NCBI RefSeq assembly: GCF_001613105.1
Contig: NZ_BDBS01000019.1
Span: 1-54,261 of the forward strand
From: Nocardia pseudobrasiliensis NBRC 108224
GTDB taxonomy: Bacteria > Actinomycetota > Actinomycetes > Mycobacteriales > Mycobacteriaceae
DNA: 54,261 nucleotides
Direction: 5' to 3'
The position numbers were made by a program, and so were the translations under genes. Positions within the stretch are counted from its first letter, which is position 1; the number at the start of each line of letters is the position of its first letter. Positions 32,879-39,964 of this stretch are shown here, in pieces. Below the pieces are notes generated by a model, which was not told the DNA's origin, did no database searches, and saw only the letters and a program-made list of their open reading frames with translations.

Positions 32879-33667
32879 ATGGTTGAACTCAGAATTCTCG
32901 GTCCGCTGGAGATCGAAGGCGCTGCCGGTGTACCGAGGCTCGACTCGTACCGACAGCGCGCGGTACTGGGCCTGCTCGCTCTGAATGCCGATCGCGTGAC
33001 CTCCACGGAGAGTCTGATCGAGGCGGTGTGGGACGGGCGGCCGCCGGCGACCGCGCGCGCACAAATTCAAATATGTATTTCGGCATTGCGTCGCGTACTC
33101 ACCGAGAACCGTTGCCAGATGGGCATCGAGACCCGCGCGCCGGGGTATCGACTGTTCCTCGATACCGCCGTCCTGGACAGCGCTCGATTCGACGAATTAC
33201 TTGTCGAGGCCGCCACACAGGAGGAACGGGAGAATCTGCCCGCCGCGCTCACCGCACTGCGAACGGCCCTGGGATTATGGCGCGGACCCGTGCTGGCGGA
33301 TGTGCCCAGCGAATCGATACAACGCATCGGCTATCGGCTCGGCGAACGGCGGATGGCCGCCGAATTGTCGCGTTTCCGAATAGAACTCGCACTCGGCCGG
33401 GATTTGGAGGTCATTCCCGATCTGCAGGCTTATATCGAGGAGCATCCGCTCTGGGAGGATGCCTACGGCTATCTGATGCTGGCACTGCATCGAAGCGGCC
33501 GATCGGCCGAGGCGCTCGCGGTCTACCGCAAGGCGCGCACCACGCTGATCCAACAGGTCGGGCTGGAACCCTCCGGTCAATTGCGCGGTCTGGAACAAGC
33601 GATCCTCGAGGGCGGCCAAACACTGCCGCGCTCAGAACTGTTCGAGCCGTTCCGTCGCGCCGGTTGA
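32879..33667 (+). CDS. SARP-family transcriptional activator
   Basis: Streptomyces-antibiotic-regulatory-protein type activator of 262 residues. It has an OmpR-like winged helix at about 1-95 (MVELRILGPLEIEG, then QRAVLGLLALNADRVTS, then APGYRL) and a bacterial transcriptional activation (BTAD) domain at about 100-250 with ALGLWRGP and LMLALHRSGRSAEALAVYRK. It is a short SARP without an ATPase domain. GAGGGG lies 11 bases before the ATG. SARPs usually activate a neighbouring cluster through direct repeats near -35 boxes; this one closes the right end of the biosynthetic cluster. Its last 36 bases overlap the end of the convergent HTH gene. Confidence 0.93.
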   Translation: MVELRILGPLEIEGAAGVPRLDSYRQRAVLGLLALNADRVTSTESLIEAVWDGRPPATARAQIQICISALRRVLTENRCQMGIETRAPGYRLFLDTAVLDSARFDELLVEAATQEERENLPAALTALRTALGLWRGPVLADVPSESIQRIGYRLGERRMAAELSRFRIELALGRDLEVIPDLQAYIEEHPLWEDAYGYLMLALHRSGRSAEALAVYRKARTTLIQQVGLEPSGQLRGLEQAILEGGQTLPRSELFEPFRRAG

Positions 33668-33853
33668 TCCGACCGACTCGCCCGGACCGATCAGATCGAA
33701 GATCTCGGACAGATCGTATTCGGCCCGGCCCGGCCGACCGTAGCGGGTCAGCTTGCCGCGGCTGGCCCACTTGCGGATCGTCTCCGGTTTGACGCCAGCG
33801 GCCAGCGCGGCGAGTTCGGTTGGCACCAGGCGCCGTTGCGCCGACTCGGTCAT
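33632..33853 (-). CDS. Small HTH (MerR/excisionase-like) DNA-binding protein
   Basis: A 73-residue protein with a single helix-turn-helix in PTELAALAAGVKPETIRKWA followed by SRGKLTRYGRPGRAEYD, the wing of MerR/excisionase-like domains. The ATG at 33853 overlaps the stop of the upstream zinc-ribbon gene (ATGA), so the pair is coupled. Its 3' end overlaps the SARP gene by 36 bases on the opposite strand. Such pairs are frequent in actinomycete chromosomes and function is unknown. It might belong to old mobile DNA. Confidence 0.75.
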   Translation of the reverse strand: MTESAQRRLVPTELAALAAGVKPETIRKWASRGKLTRYGRPGRAEYDLSEIFDLIGPGESVGSTGATERLEQF

Positions 33854-34503
33854 GCCACCGACTCCCCACGCCCCACCGACTCCCCACGCCCTCCGGCCCG
33901 GCGCCGCGGCCCGACCCGCTGATCCAGCGCCAACCACTGATGCGGCTGCCAGGTATGCCCCGCCGGACAACTCACCAGCCGATTACCCCGCCCGTTCGCC
34001 GACAGGTCGGCATACACGGTCTCCTCGCACCCCGCGCGATTACACGCGCCCAGCGCGATCCGCTCCGACCCCGGATCGATGGCCCGCTCGGCCAACCCGC
34101 ACACCGCACCGAATTCCTCGATGGCATCGCCGATGGCCGGATGCGCCACCAGCCAATCCCGGTACGAGAGCAGAAAATTCACAAGCGTAGGCACATCCCG
34201 CCGAGGCCGCCGCGGCGGACGCACCTCATCGACCACCAGCGCCGCCCACGACGCCGCCAGCGCCAAAATCTCGGCCCGAGCCTCGACCAGAGCATCCCGC
34301 AGCGCAATCCCCTGCCGCCGCCCGCCCCGAGCCCGAGCCACCCGCCGAGTCCGCTCCCCCTGCAGCAATTCCCCACACCGCGCATGCAGCACCGGCAACC
34401 GCGCCAACAACTCGACGAACTCCCCCCGACACCCCGCGCAAACCCGACCCCCCTCCCCCGCCACCCCACGACAGTCCAAATTCTCACACAGTGCCTGCGA
34501 CAT
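33850..34503 (-). CDS. Zinc-ribbon-containing hypothetical protein, coupled to the HTH gene
   Basis: The 217-residue protein has Cys pairs at the N-terminus (CENLDC, then CAGC) and a second set near the C-terminus (CNRAGCEE, then CPAGH), suggesting two zinc-binding sites around a helical Arg/Ala-rich middle. It resembles actinobacterial proteins of unknown function annotated beside small HTH proteins. The ATG has GAGGGGAGC upstream. An 18-bp exact tandem repeat (33855-33890) encodes the C-terminal GRGESV repeat. The gene ends in the ATGA overlap with the HTH gene. Role unknown; DNA or RNA binding is a guess. Confidence 0.65.
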   Translation of the reverse strand: MSQALCENLDCRGVAGEGGRVCAGCRGEFVELLARLPVLHARCGELLQGERTRRVARARGGRRQGIALRDALVEARAEILALAASWAALVVDEVRPPRRPRRDVPTLVNFLLSYRDWLVAHPAIGDAIEEFGAVCGLAERAIDPGSERIALGACNRAGCEETVYADLSANGRGNRLVSCPAGHTWQPHQWLALDQRVGPRRRAGGRGESVGRGESVA

Positions 34504-35138
34504 ACCTGCTCCCCTCGAACGCTGTCCTCAAAGGCACCCCCCACTCTCACAGACACCCGCATCCTCCGAATATCCACCGCCTTTCGCCCGGCGATAGCGC
34601 GAAACCGCTTGCAGCACAGCCTGATACCCCCACCAAACCCCACCGCCGCCAAGCCCCGAGTTTCGGTGGGCCGAGAAGGAAATAACCCAGAAAAGAACCG
34701 ACTGGTCGATTTGCTAGCAGATTGCGCAACGCCTCGAACTACCGAACGAAATCATTCGACAAATGCTCGGTATGCGATAACGGACTTGGTGGGCGCAGAG
34801 GGGTTCGAACCCCCGACCGCTGGTGTGTAAAACCAGCACGGCAAAATTATCCACAATCATTAACGACCTGCGACCATTCGTCTCTCGAAAGCCGCAGAAC
34901 AGCGCTTCTTTGCCGATCAAGGTCGGGACTCGGAAGACATAGAAGACCACATCAGCACACCGGCCTGCCCCACGTTCTGCCCTGCGATCAAGTTCAGATG
35001 CCCCACGGGTAATCGACATCGGCAACTCGCCCGGCCGGTGTCCGTTCACCACCAAGACGGTACAAATGACAGGCGAGGAGGTCGGCGGTGCGGTGAAACA
35101 TGGTTCCCGCCAAGCGAAGCGCCGCCGTACCCCTGGCC
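34504..35138. other. Non-coding stretch containing the left attachment site
   Basis: Apart from the 49-base tRNA-derived repeat (34788-34836) I find no convincing gene. The one longer minus-strand frame (34714-35055) runs straight through the tRNA fragment and has no family signature. This is the junction between resident chromosome and the integrated element. Confidence 0.6.
34788..34836 (-). repeat. Left attachment site (attL-like), partial tRNA-Val 3' half
   Basis: Exact copy of 38742-38790. It contains the anticodon 3' side, variable loop, T-arm and acceptor 3' strand of the tRNA plus the ACC end, but the anticodon 5' side, D-arm and acceptor 5' strand are replaced by unrelated sequence. 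It cannot make a tRNA. Confidence 0.9.
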
Positions 35139-35597
35139 TCAGGGCTCGAGGTCGGTCACACCGTTACCGGTGGTGATGTCGAACGGCACCGAAACCTGGT
35201 CGTGCGCGATCAGCCAGGTGTCGCCGACCCTGCGCATCCCGTAGGTGACCCGGACCCACATGCCCTGCGCCGCTTCGCCGTTCTGCAGGGTGCCGTGCAG
35301 GCGAGCGAAGGCGTGCCCGAATGCCACGTTCCCGTCCACGGTGAACGTCAGATCGCGAATCTCGTAGACCACGGTTACGAAGAACCGGAACACCTTCGCC
35401 CAGTTCTCGAGTTTCGCCTCGATCCCGGCATGCACCAGTGGCGGCTCGACATCGAAGGACACCACGTCGGTCGTGTACAGCTGCCGCAGCGCCTCGAGAT
35501 CCTTGGTGCGCAGCGCTTCGACTACCTCGTCGATATGGCGGCGGAGCTCAGCTTCGGCGCGGTCGACTCGAGCTTGAAAATCGTTGGCTGTAGTCAT
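35139..35597 (-). CDS. SnoaL-like / NTF2-fold protein
   Basis: A 152-residue cone-fold protein: N-terminal helices (VDRAEAELRRHIDEVVEALR), the LYTTDVVSFDVEPP segment of SnoaL_3-type proteins and antiparallel strands ending VGDTWLIAHDQVSVPFD. Members include ketosteroid isomerase-like enzymes and many proteins of unknown function. The ATG has GAGAGGAAA upstream. It is the last gene of a probable leftward pair with the AOC-like lipoprotein (66-bp gap), both likely under the LysR regulator upstream. Substrate unknown. Confidence 0.85.
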   Translation of the reverse strand: MTTANDFQARVDRAEAELRRHIDEVVEALRTKDLEALRQLYTTDVVSFDVEPPLVHAGIEAKLENWAKVFRFFVTVVYEIRDLTFTVDGNVAFGHAFARLHGTLQNGEAAQGMWVRVTYGMRRVGDTWLIAHDQVSVPFDITTGNGVTDLEP

Positions 35598-35663
35598 GAT
35601 TCGTTTCCTCTCAGGAATGGCTGGGGACGTCGTCGATGCCCGAAAGTGCTTTGTCGGTCGTGT

Positions 35664-36170
35664 CTATTGCTTTGCCGGATGGGTGATTTCGGCCCGCATG
35701 CGTTCCTGCGGCGTCCCGATATCCCAAAACCGAGCGATGCCCTGGGCATCCTGATACGCGCCGGTGCCGCCGGTGATGGCCATATCGAGTGGACTCTCGC
35801 CGGTGACGTAGAGCGATTGCAGAGTCAGCGTTCCCTGTTCGAGCCTCGCCGTGAGCACGCACTGGTTGGTGACCTTGGCGCCGTCGACCTGAATGACCTG
35901 GCACGAACCCCCGCCCTGCCCGATCCGACGGCCGTCCTCGAGCAGCCAGCTCGAATACACGGAGAGATCACCCACGCTGGTGCCGGTCGGCGGTAGGTCG
36001 GAGATCGCGTATTGGTCGCTGTTCTCGACCGCGAGTTCCAGGATCTCGGTTTGCTGCGACGGGCTCGCCGCGCTGGTCTGCGTCCCGCAGGCGCTGAGCC
36101 CGACACCGGCCAGCAGTGCTCCCGCGACCGTCACCGCGATGGATTTCCTCGGTGCTTGGATGGCGTACAT
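35664..36170 (-). CDS. Secreted lipoprotein with allene-oxide-cyclase-like (AOC barrel) domain
   Basis: A 168-residue protein with a lipoprotein signal peptide: basic start, hydrophobic run IAVTVAGALLAGVG and lipobox LSAC with Cys near residue 28. The mature part looks like the AOC/dirigent-type beta barrel: GDLSVYSSWLLEDGRRIGQG, CQVIQVDG, LTLQSLY and AITGGTGAYQDAQGIARFWD. The start at 36170 is chosen because GAGGAAG lies directly upstream and the signal peptide begins there. The promoter region carries a copy of the LysR operator-like sequence (36235-36261). In actinobacteria such proteins are mostly uncharacterised; a lipid- or small-molecule-binding role at the cell surface is a guess. Confidence 0.8.
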   Translation of the reverse strand: MYAIQAPRKSIAVTVAGALLAGVGLSACGTQTSAASPSQQTEILELAVENSDQYAISDLPPTGTSVGDLSVYSSWLLEDGRRIGQGGGSCQVIQVDGAKVTNQCVLTARLEQGTLTLQSLYVTGESPLDMAITGGTGAYQDAQGIARFWDIGTPQERMRAEITHPAKQ

Positions 36171-36234
36171 AACTTCTTCCTCGTCTTCGGTTGTGACCGA
36201 CAAGGAAGAAGCTATGACGCAGAAGTTATCCTGG

Positions 36235-36261
36235 CTAAGACCAATATCGCTATGGCGTTAT
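36235..36261 (-). promoter_or_regulatory. Operator-like sequence, copy 1 (before the AOC-like lipoprotein)
   Basis: This 27-base sequence matches 26 of 27 bases of the reverse complement of 37189-37215, which lies before the LysR gene. Both copies are thus in promoter position for a minus-strand gene: 65 bases before the lipoprotein ATG and 31 bases before the LysR ATG. Similarity continues loosely into CGGGGTAT. This copy also encodes the last residues of LysR. Confidence 0.65.
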
Positions 36262-37158
36262 AGCGCCCGGGGTATGCGACCTGTTGGCTGTCCAGTTCCA
36301 GTCGGTGATCGTGCCGCGCAAACCACGGGCGGCGGCCGAGAGATGGCTGCCGCTGCCCCAGTACAGGGTGAGCGTCCGGCGGCAGTGCGGGTCGTCGACG
36401 GCGATCCATGCGGCGGCGGTGCTGGGCATCGAGCGTTTGGCCAGGTCGGGGACGAGGCCGATGCCCAGTCCGGCCTTGACGAGTTCGCCGATGACGCTCA
36501 GCTCGTCGCCCTCATAGACGATCCTCGGGGTGAGGCCCCGGGCGGCGAAGAGCTGGTCGAGCAGCTTGCGCTGCCAGTGTCCCGCGCCGGCGGCGATGAA
36601 GGATTCCTCGCTGAGTTCTTCGACGGTCACCGAATTCCGTTCCGCGAGTGGGTGATCGAGAGGAACAGCCAGCCAGACCGCCTCGTCGAGGAGCTGCACG
36701 GCTTCGAGGCCGTCGGCGTGGATCGACTGGGAGGCGACGCAGAGGTCGACGTCCTGGGCCAACAGGCGGCGGGGCATCTCCGCGGCGGGTATCTGGTGCA
36801 GTTCGACTTCCACGCCGGGATGGGCCCGCTTGAAGACGGCGAGTGGCCCGATGAAGGTGAGGAAGGTTTCCGAGGCCAGTCGCACGGTGCCGAAGCCGCC
36901 GGTGGTTGCCTCGCCGACGGCGCGGCAGCCCGCGTCGAGTTCGCCGAGCGCGCGTTCGACGTGGTCACGGAAGAGCTTTCCGGTGTCGTTGAGCCGCAGC
37001 CGCCCGGCCCGATCGAACAACGGGGTGCGTAGCTCGCGCTCGAGCCGGGCAATGGTGCGGCTCAATGAGGGCTGGGCGACGCGGAGTTCGTCGGCCGCGT
37101 GGCTGAGATGTTCCAGGCGCGCAACCACGAGGAACTGTCTGAGCGAATTCAAATCCAT
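36250..37158 (-). CDS. LysR-family transcriptional regulator
   Basis: The 302-residue LysR protein has the N-terminal winged HTH (MDLNSLRQFLVVARLEHLSH, then VAQPSLSRTIARLERELRTP) and a substrate-binding domain of the periplasmic-binding-protein fold with EVELHQIPAAEMPRRLL. The ATG has GGGAGTAG upstream. Its promoter and that of the downstream lipoprotein carry near-identical 27-base sequences, so it probably regulates itself and the lipoprotein/SnoaL pair. LysR genes often also face a divergent target; here the facing DNA holds only a frameshifted multicopper-oxidase fragment. Confidence 0.92.
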   Translation of the reverse strand: MDLNSLRQFLVVARLEHLSHAADELRVAQPSLSRTIARLERELRTPLFDRAGRLRLNDTGKLFRDHVERALGELDAGCRAVGEATTGGFGTVRLASETFLTFIGPLAVFKRAHPGVEVELHQIPAAEMPRRLLAQDVDLCVASQSIHADGLEAVQLLDEAVWLAVPLDHPLAERNSVTVEELSEESFIAAGAGHWQRKLLDQLFAARGLTPRIVYEGDELSVIGELVKAGLGIGLVPDLAKRSMPSTAAAWIAVDDPHCRRTLTLYWGSGSHLSAAARGLRGTITDWNWTANRSHTPGAITP

Positions 37159-37188
37159 GGCCTACTCCCTCGTTATACCCGAGCGATC

Positions 37189-37215
37189 ATAACGCCATAG
37201 CGATACTGGTCTTAG
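37189..37215 (-). promoter_or_regulatory. Operator-like sequence, copy 2 (before lysR)
   Basis: This is the reverse complement of 36235-36261 with one mismatch, in the same orientation relative to its downstream gene. It begins 31 bases before the LysR ATG, where an autoregulatory LysR site is usual. It contains the T-n11-A spacing typical of LysR boxes in several registers, so the exact box is not fixed. Confidence 0.65.
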
Positions 37216-37277
37216 CTATGAGAACAAATAGGTTATAGCTTCGGCTCGAATAACGCGATTCGAGACGGAGCGAGGAA

Positions 37278-37488
37278 ATGCCGGTTCCAACCGTGGTGCA
37301 CCTGCACGGCGGCCGGACTCCGGAGACCTCCGACGGGGTATCCGACCGACCTCGTCCTGCCCACGAGCTGGCCGGACCCCACCCACGACATGACCACCGG
37401 CCACGGCAGTGGTCATGTCGTGAGCGACATGGAGAGCATGGGTGACTCGCGGGCGGTGGTCAGCAGCATCGAGGCCCATTTCGGTTGA
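37278..37488 (+). pseudogene. Multicopper oxidase remnant with frameshift
   Basis: The first 16 codons read VPTVVHLHGGRTPETSDG, the copper-ligand HLHGG segment of CotA/bilirubin-oxidase-like multicopper oxidases. After the SDG the family sequence continues in another frame as GYPTDLVLPTSWPDPTH, so one indel separates the two. Normally this segment lies about 100 residues into the protein and several hundred residues follow. Here both ends are missing and the rest (DMESMGDSRAVVSSIEAHFG) is not recognisable. It is therefore a fragment. It faces the LysR gene divergently and may be the remains of a LysR target. Confidence 0.65.
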
Positions 37489-37751
37489 CCGAAGATGAAA
37501 CACAAGCGATCAACCGCGAAATCGCTGCTGCCGCGACGAAAACCACGTTCGAACAGATCACTGACAACATCGCAACCGAACTCGATGTGCCGGTCCGGGA
37601 GCCGATAGCCGCGCTGAGCGATCAAGACCTGGAGATCATGGACCGCGAGATCGCGCTCGCGACGATGCTCCACCAAAGCACACCGCGAAGCAGGTGGGCG
37701 ACCGAACCCGCTCGTGCGTCCGATTGGCCGATATCTCGCTGGTACTCCTGA
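37485..37751 (+). CDS. Possible small hypothetical protein
   Basis: An 88-codon frame with a TTG start, beginning LTEDETQAINREIAAAATKT, acidic and helical in its first 60 residues. The last part reads like out-of-frame sequence. No family recognised and no clear ribosome-binding site. It lies in the debris between the oxidase remnant and the integrase and may itself be a remnant. Confidence 0.3.
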   Translation: MTEDETQAINREIAAAATKTTFEQITDNIATELDVPVREPIAALSDQDLEIMDREIALATMLHQSTPRSRWATEPARASDWPISRWYS

Positions 37752-37876
37752 CCTACCAAGTTACTGCGTATCGGTGTTCGGGTTGGGCATGCGGAATAAA
37801 GGATTACGCTGGCCGGAACGCACGGACGCAGGCACACCCGGCAGTCGAGAACCCGGGCCGGAACCGGCGTCGTTGA

Positions 37877-38668
37877 TGCATACGAATCAATCCAAGCCGC
37901 GGGAGACCAACTCACCCGGCGCCCGCAACCGTCGATAAGTGCTATCGACTGCTCAGCGACTCGATGAAAGCGGCCCGCAAAGCGAACCTGATCATCGAGA
38001 ACCCGTGCATCGACGTCACACTGCCCAAGCCGGGGCCGAGCCCCGAGCGGCACCTAGAGGACGACGAGTTCCTCGCCCTGCGTGAGCCTCTGGAGCCTTT
38101 CGACCAACTCGTGATCGATGTGCTCGTCGGTACCGACATGCGGATGGGTGAGGCCCAAGGACTCCATAAGGAACATATCGACCTCCGCCGCAAAATCATC
38201 AGTGTCGAATGGGCGTGGGATAAAGAGGCCAAGCGCCTCAAGGCACCCAAGGACCATGAGCGACGAACAATCCCTATCGGCGAAACGTTGACGGCAACTC
38301 TCATCGCGGTAATCAAGCGTGACGGCCTCGGCTCACCGGCCCCGGTGCGGTACGTGACCGGACGATCAGTTCGGAGTGGATTGTTACTGGCGCACACCGA
38401 GGGTCGGCCGTTCGATCAGGACAACTTCGGCAAGCGATTCCAAGCCGCACTACGAGTCGCATGGGTCGGCGAGGGTGACGACGAACGCCGCTTGGGCAAG
38501 GTGCGGCCGCACGATCTCCGTCATACCTACGCAGGCCGTCTCGTGCGCGCTGGCGTACCGCTACAACAAGTACAGAAGCTGCTTGGGCACGCCTCGATTC
38601 GGACGACTCAACGCTACGCAAGCCTCGCGGACAGCCAGTGGGAGAACGTCCGAAACATCCTCGGCTGA
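37877..38668 (+). pseudogene. Tyrosine recombinase/integrase, N-terminally truncated
   Basis: The catalytic domain is complete: first Arg in TDMRMGEAQGL, HDLRHTYAGRL (His and second Arg), LGHASIRTTQRYA (His and nucleophile Tyr). Upstream, the end of the core-binding domain reads PATVDKCYRLLSDSMKAARK and continues NLIIENPC, but the frame stops at a TGA at 37874. The roughly 150-200 residues that integrases of this family have before this point are absent. The first in-frame ATG (37964) would give 234 residues without an arm-binding domain. The gene ends 73 bases before the attR-like repeat, as in tRNA-targeting elements. Loss of the DNA-arm-binding half makes autonomous excision unlikely. Confidence 0.8.
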
Positions 38669-38741
38669 GTCGAGTGCCCCATGTTTGCCCCATGGTTTCC
38701 CTTGTGGGGCAGTCCGAGTCGGAGTTGAACAGCGTGAATGC

Positions 38742-38790
38742 GGTGGGCGCAGAGGGGTTCGAACCCCCGACCGCTGGTGTGTAAAACCAG
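38742..38790 (-). repeat. Right attachment site (attR-like), inside tRNA-Val
   Basis: Exact 49-base copy of 34788-34836, covering the tRNA from the anticodon loop to the 3' end. The copy retains the correct tRNA sequence, so the element restored the gene on insertion. Confidence 0.9.
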
Positions 38791-38815
38791 TGCTCTACCA
38801 CTGAGCTATACGCCC
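38744..38815 (-). tRNA. tRNA-Val (anticodon UAC)
   Basis: 72 bases on the minus strand, beginning GGGCGTATAGCTCAGTGG. The acceptor stem pairs GGGCGTA with TGCGCCC (one G-T pair). The D-arm and T-arm (GGGGGTTCGAACCCC) are regular. The anticodon stem CTGGT/ACCAG encloses a loop with T-A-C at positions 34-36, reading GUA codons for valine. The 3' ACC is partly encoded. The 3' half doubles as the insertion site of the element to its left. Confidence 0.97.
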
Positions 38816-38869
38816 TGGGAACCTCGCCCGGCGGGCGGAGGTTGGGGCCGGTCCGGTGGACGCGGCGGT

Positions 38870-39334
38870 TTACGAATCTAACGCAGTGAGCGCTTTCTCC
38901 CAAGCCGCCTGGTCACGGGGCTCGCCGGGGGCGTTCTCTTCGGCGAAACGGATGATGCCGTCCTTGTCCACGACGAAGGTGCCGCGGTTGGGGTAGCCGG
39001 ATTTGTCGTTGAAGACGCCGTAGGTTTGGGCGACCGCGCCGTGTGGCCAGAAGTCGGAGAGCAGGGGGAAGGTGTAGCCCTGTTCGGCCGCCCAGATCTT
39101 GTGGGTGGGCGGGGGGCCGACGGAGATGGCGAGGATCTCGGCGTTGTCGTTCTGGAACTTCGGCAGCTCGTCACGCACCTTGCACAGCTCGCCCTGGCAG
39201 ATACCGGTGAACGCCAGAGGGTAGAACACGATCAGTACGTTCTTCTGTCCGCGGTAGCTGGACAGGGTGACGTCCTGGTTGTTCTGATCCTTCAGCGTGA
39301 AATCCGGCGCGACCGTGCCCACTTCCAGCGGCAT
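38870..39334 (-). CDS. ahpE: AhpE-type 1-Cys peroxiredoxin
   Basis: Thiol peroxidase of 154 residues with the peroxidatic Cys in YPLAFTGICQGELC (C46) and the conserved active-site Thr two residues before Gly. This matches mycobacterial AhpE (Rv2238c) in length and motif. A second Cys (C51) follows five residues later, which is not the resolving-Cys pattern I know for AhpE. The ATG at 39334 has GAGGGAGG upstream. Position between tRNA-Val and the DUF3052 gene on the minus strand matches the M. tuberculosis order Rv2238c-Rv2239c as I recall it. Reductant is probably mycothiol- or thioredoxin-linked; this is family knowledge. Confidence 0.93.
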   Translation of the reverse strand: MPLEVGTVAPDFTLKDQNNQDVTLSSYRGQKNVLIVFYPLAFTGICQGELCKVRDELPKFQNDNAEILAISVGPPPTHKIWAAEQGYTFPLLSDFWPHGAVAQTYGVFNDKSGYPNRGTFVVDKDGIIRFAEENAPGEPRDQAAWEKALTALDS

Positions 39335-39423
39335 GCGCTGTCCTCCCTCTGTTCGTCGCGACGACGTCCGCCGGGTGGCATCGCACGACGCCACCCCGGC
39401 GGAAACCTTAGCCAAGGCAGCGA

Positions 39424-39846
39424 TCAGCGCTGCTTCGAGGGCGTCTTGGGCTGCGTCAGCTTCGTCCCGGTCCAGGTACCCAGGCTCACGGGCGTGGTCG
39501 CCGTCAGCCCAGCCGGGGTCGCCGACTCGCCGATCTCGCTGGGATCCACATGCCCGGGCTGGCCGGTCTTGGGAGTGAGCACCCACACCACGCCGTCATC
39601 GGCCAGGGGGGTGATGACATTGAGAAGCTCGTCGACCAGGTCGCCGTCGCCGTCTCGCCACCACAGCAGCACGACGTCGACCACCTCGTCGGTGTCCTCG
39701 TCGAGCAACTCTGCTCCGATGGCCTCCTCGACGGCCGCCCGCAGGGCATCGTCGGTGTCTTCGTCCCAGCCCAGCTCTTGAACCACCATGTCGTGCGTAA
39801 TGCCAAGCTTCTGAGCGTAGTTCTGCGCGTCCGCCGCGGCGACCAC
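39424..39846 (-). CDS. DUF3052 family protein
   Basis: Acidic conserved protein of 140 residues: NYAQKLGITHDMVVQELGWD, a DEDTDEVVDVVLLWWRDGDGDLV core and WVLTPKTGQPGHVDPSEI. This is the DUF3052 family found beside ahpE and aceE in Mycobacteriales. It is strongly negatively charged, with no catalytic motif. The function is unknown. Genes on both sides are conserved in order, so it belongs to the core chromosome. Confidence 0.92.
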   Translation of the reverse strand: MVAAADAQNYAQKLGITHDMVVQELGWDEDTDDALRAAVEEAIGAELLDEDTDEVVDVVLLWWRDGDGDLVDELLNVITPLADDGVVWVLTPKTGQPGHVDPSEIGESATPAGLTATTPVSLGTWTGTKLTQPKTPSKQR

Positions 39847-39964
39847 GGTGGTGTCCTCCTCAACTCCCGACAGTTAGGTCATTGCAAGCGAACATGGTTA
39901 TCCGCCGCAACGCAAGCCGATCCGGCCAATTATCCATGGAAATGTCGCGTGCACATGGCGAAAA

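Larger units (their letters stand above)
34788..38790. mobile_element. Decayed integrative element inserted in tRNA-Val(UAC)
   Basis: Two identical 49-base direct repeats (34788-34836 and 38742-38790) bound a 3.95-kb segment. The right repeat is the 3' part of an intact tRNA-Val gene; the left is the same tRNA 3' part without its 5' half. This is the classic footprint of a tyrosine-integrase element that inserts in a tRNA 3' end and restores it. A tyrosine recombinase gene ends 73 bases from the right repeat, as expected. Cargo: a SnoaL-like protein, an AOC-like lipoprotein, a LysR regulator and gene debris. The integrase lacks its N-terminal half, so the element is probably no longer mobile by itself. 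No replication or transfer gene is visible. Confidence 0.85.

Noticed and set aside
32439..32984. Plus-strand open frame overlapping the SARP start
   Set aside because: Arg/Ser-rich with atypical codon use, no homology recognised, and it overlaps the well-supported SARP gene in another frame.
33855..33890. Iteron-like 18-bp tandem repeat
   Set aside because: Only two copies, inside a coding region and encoding a GRGESV peptide repeat. No origin features nearby.
34788..34836. A second tRNA-Val gene
   Set aside because: Only the 3' half is present. The sequence beyond 34836 cannot form the anticodon 5' side, D-arm or acceptor 5' strand.
34714..35055. Minus-strand open frame of 113 codons
   Set aside because: It runs through the tRNA-derived repeat, has no family signature and no ribosome-binding site.
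38870..39334. 2-Cys peroxiredoxin
   Set aside because: A second Cys exists five residues after the peroxidatic Cys, but it is not in a known resolving position. Size and order fit AhpE.
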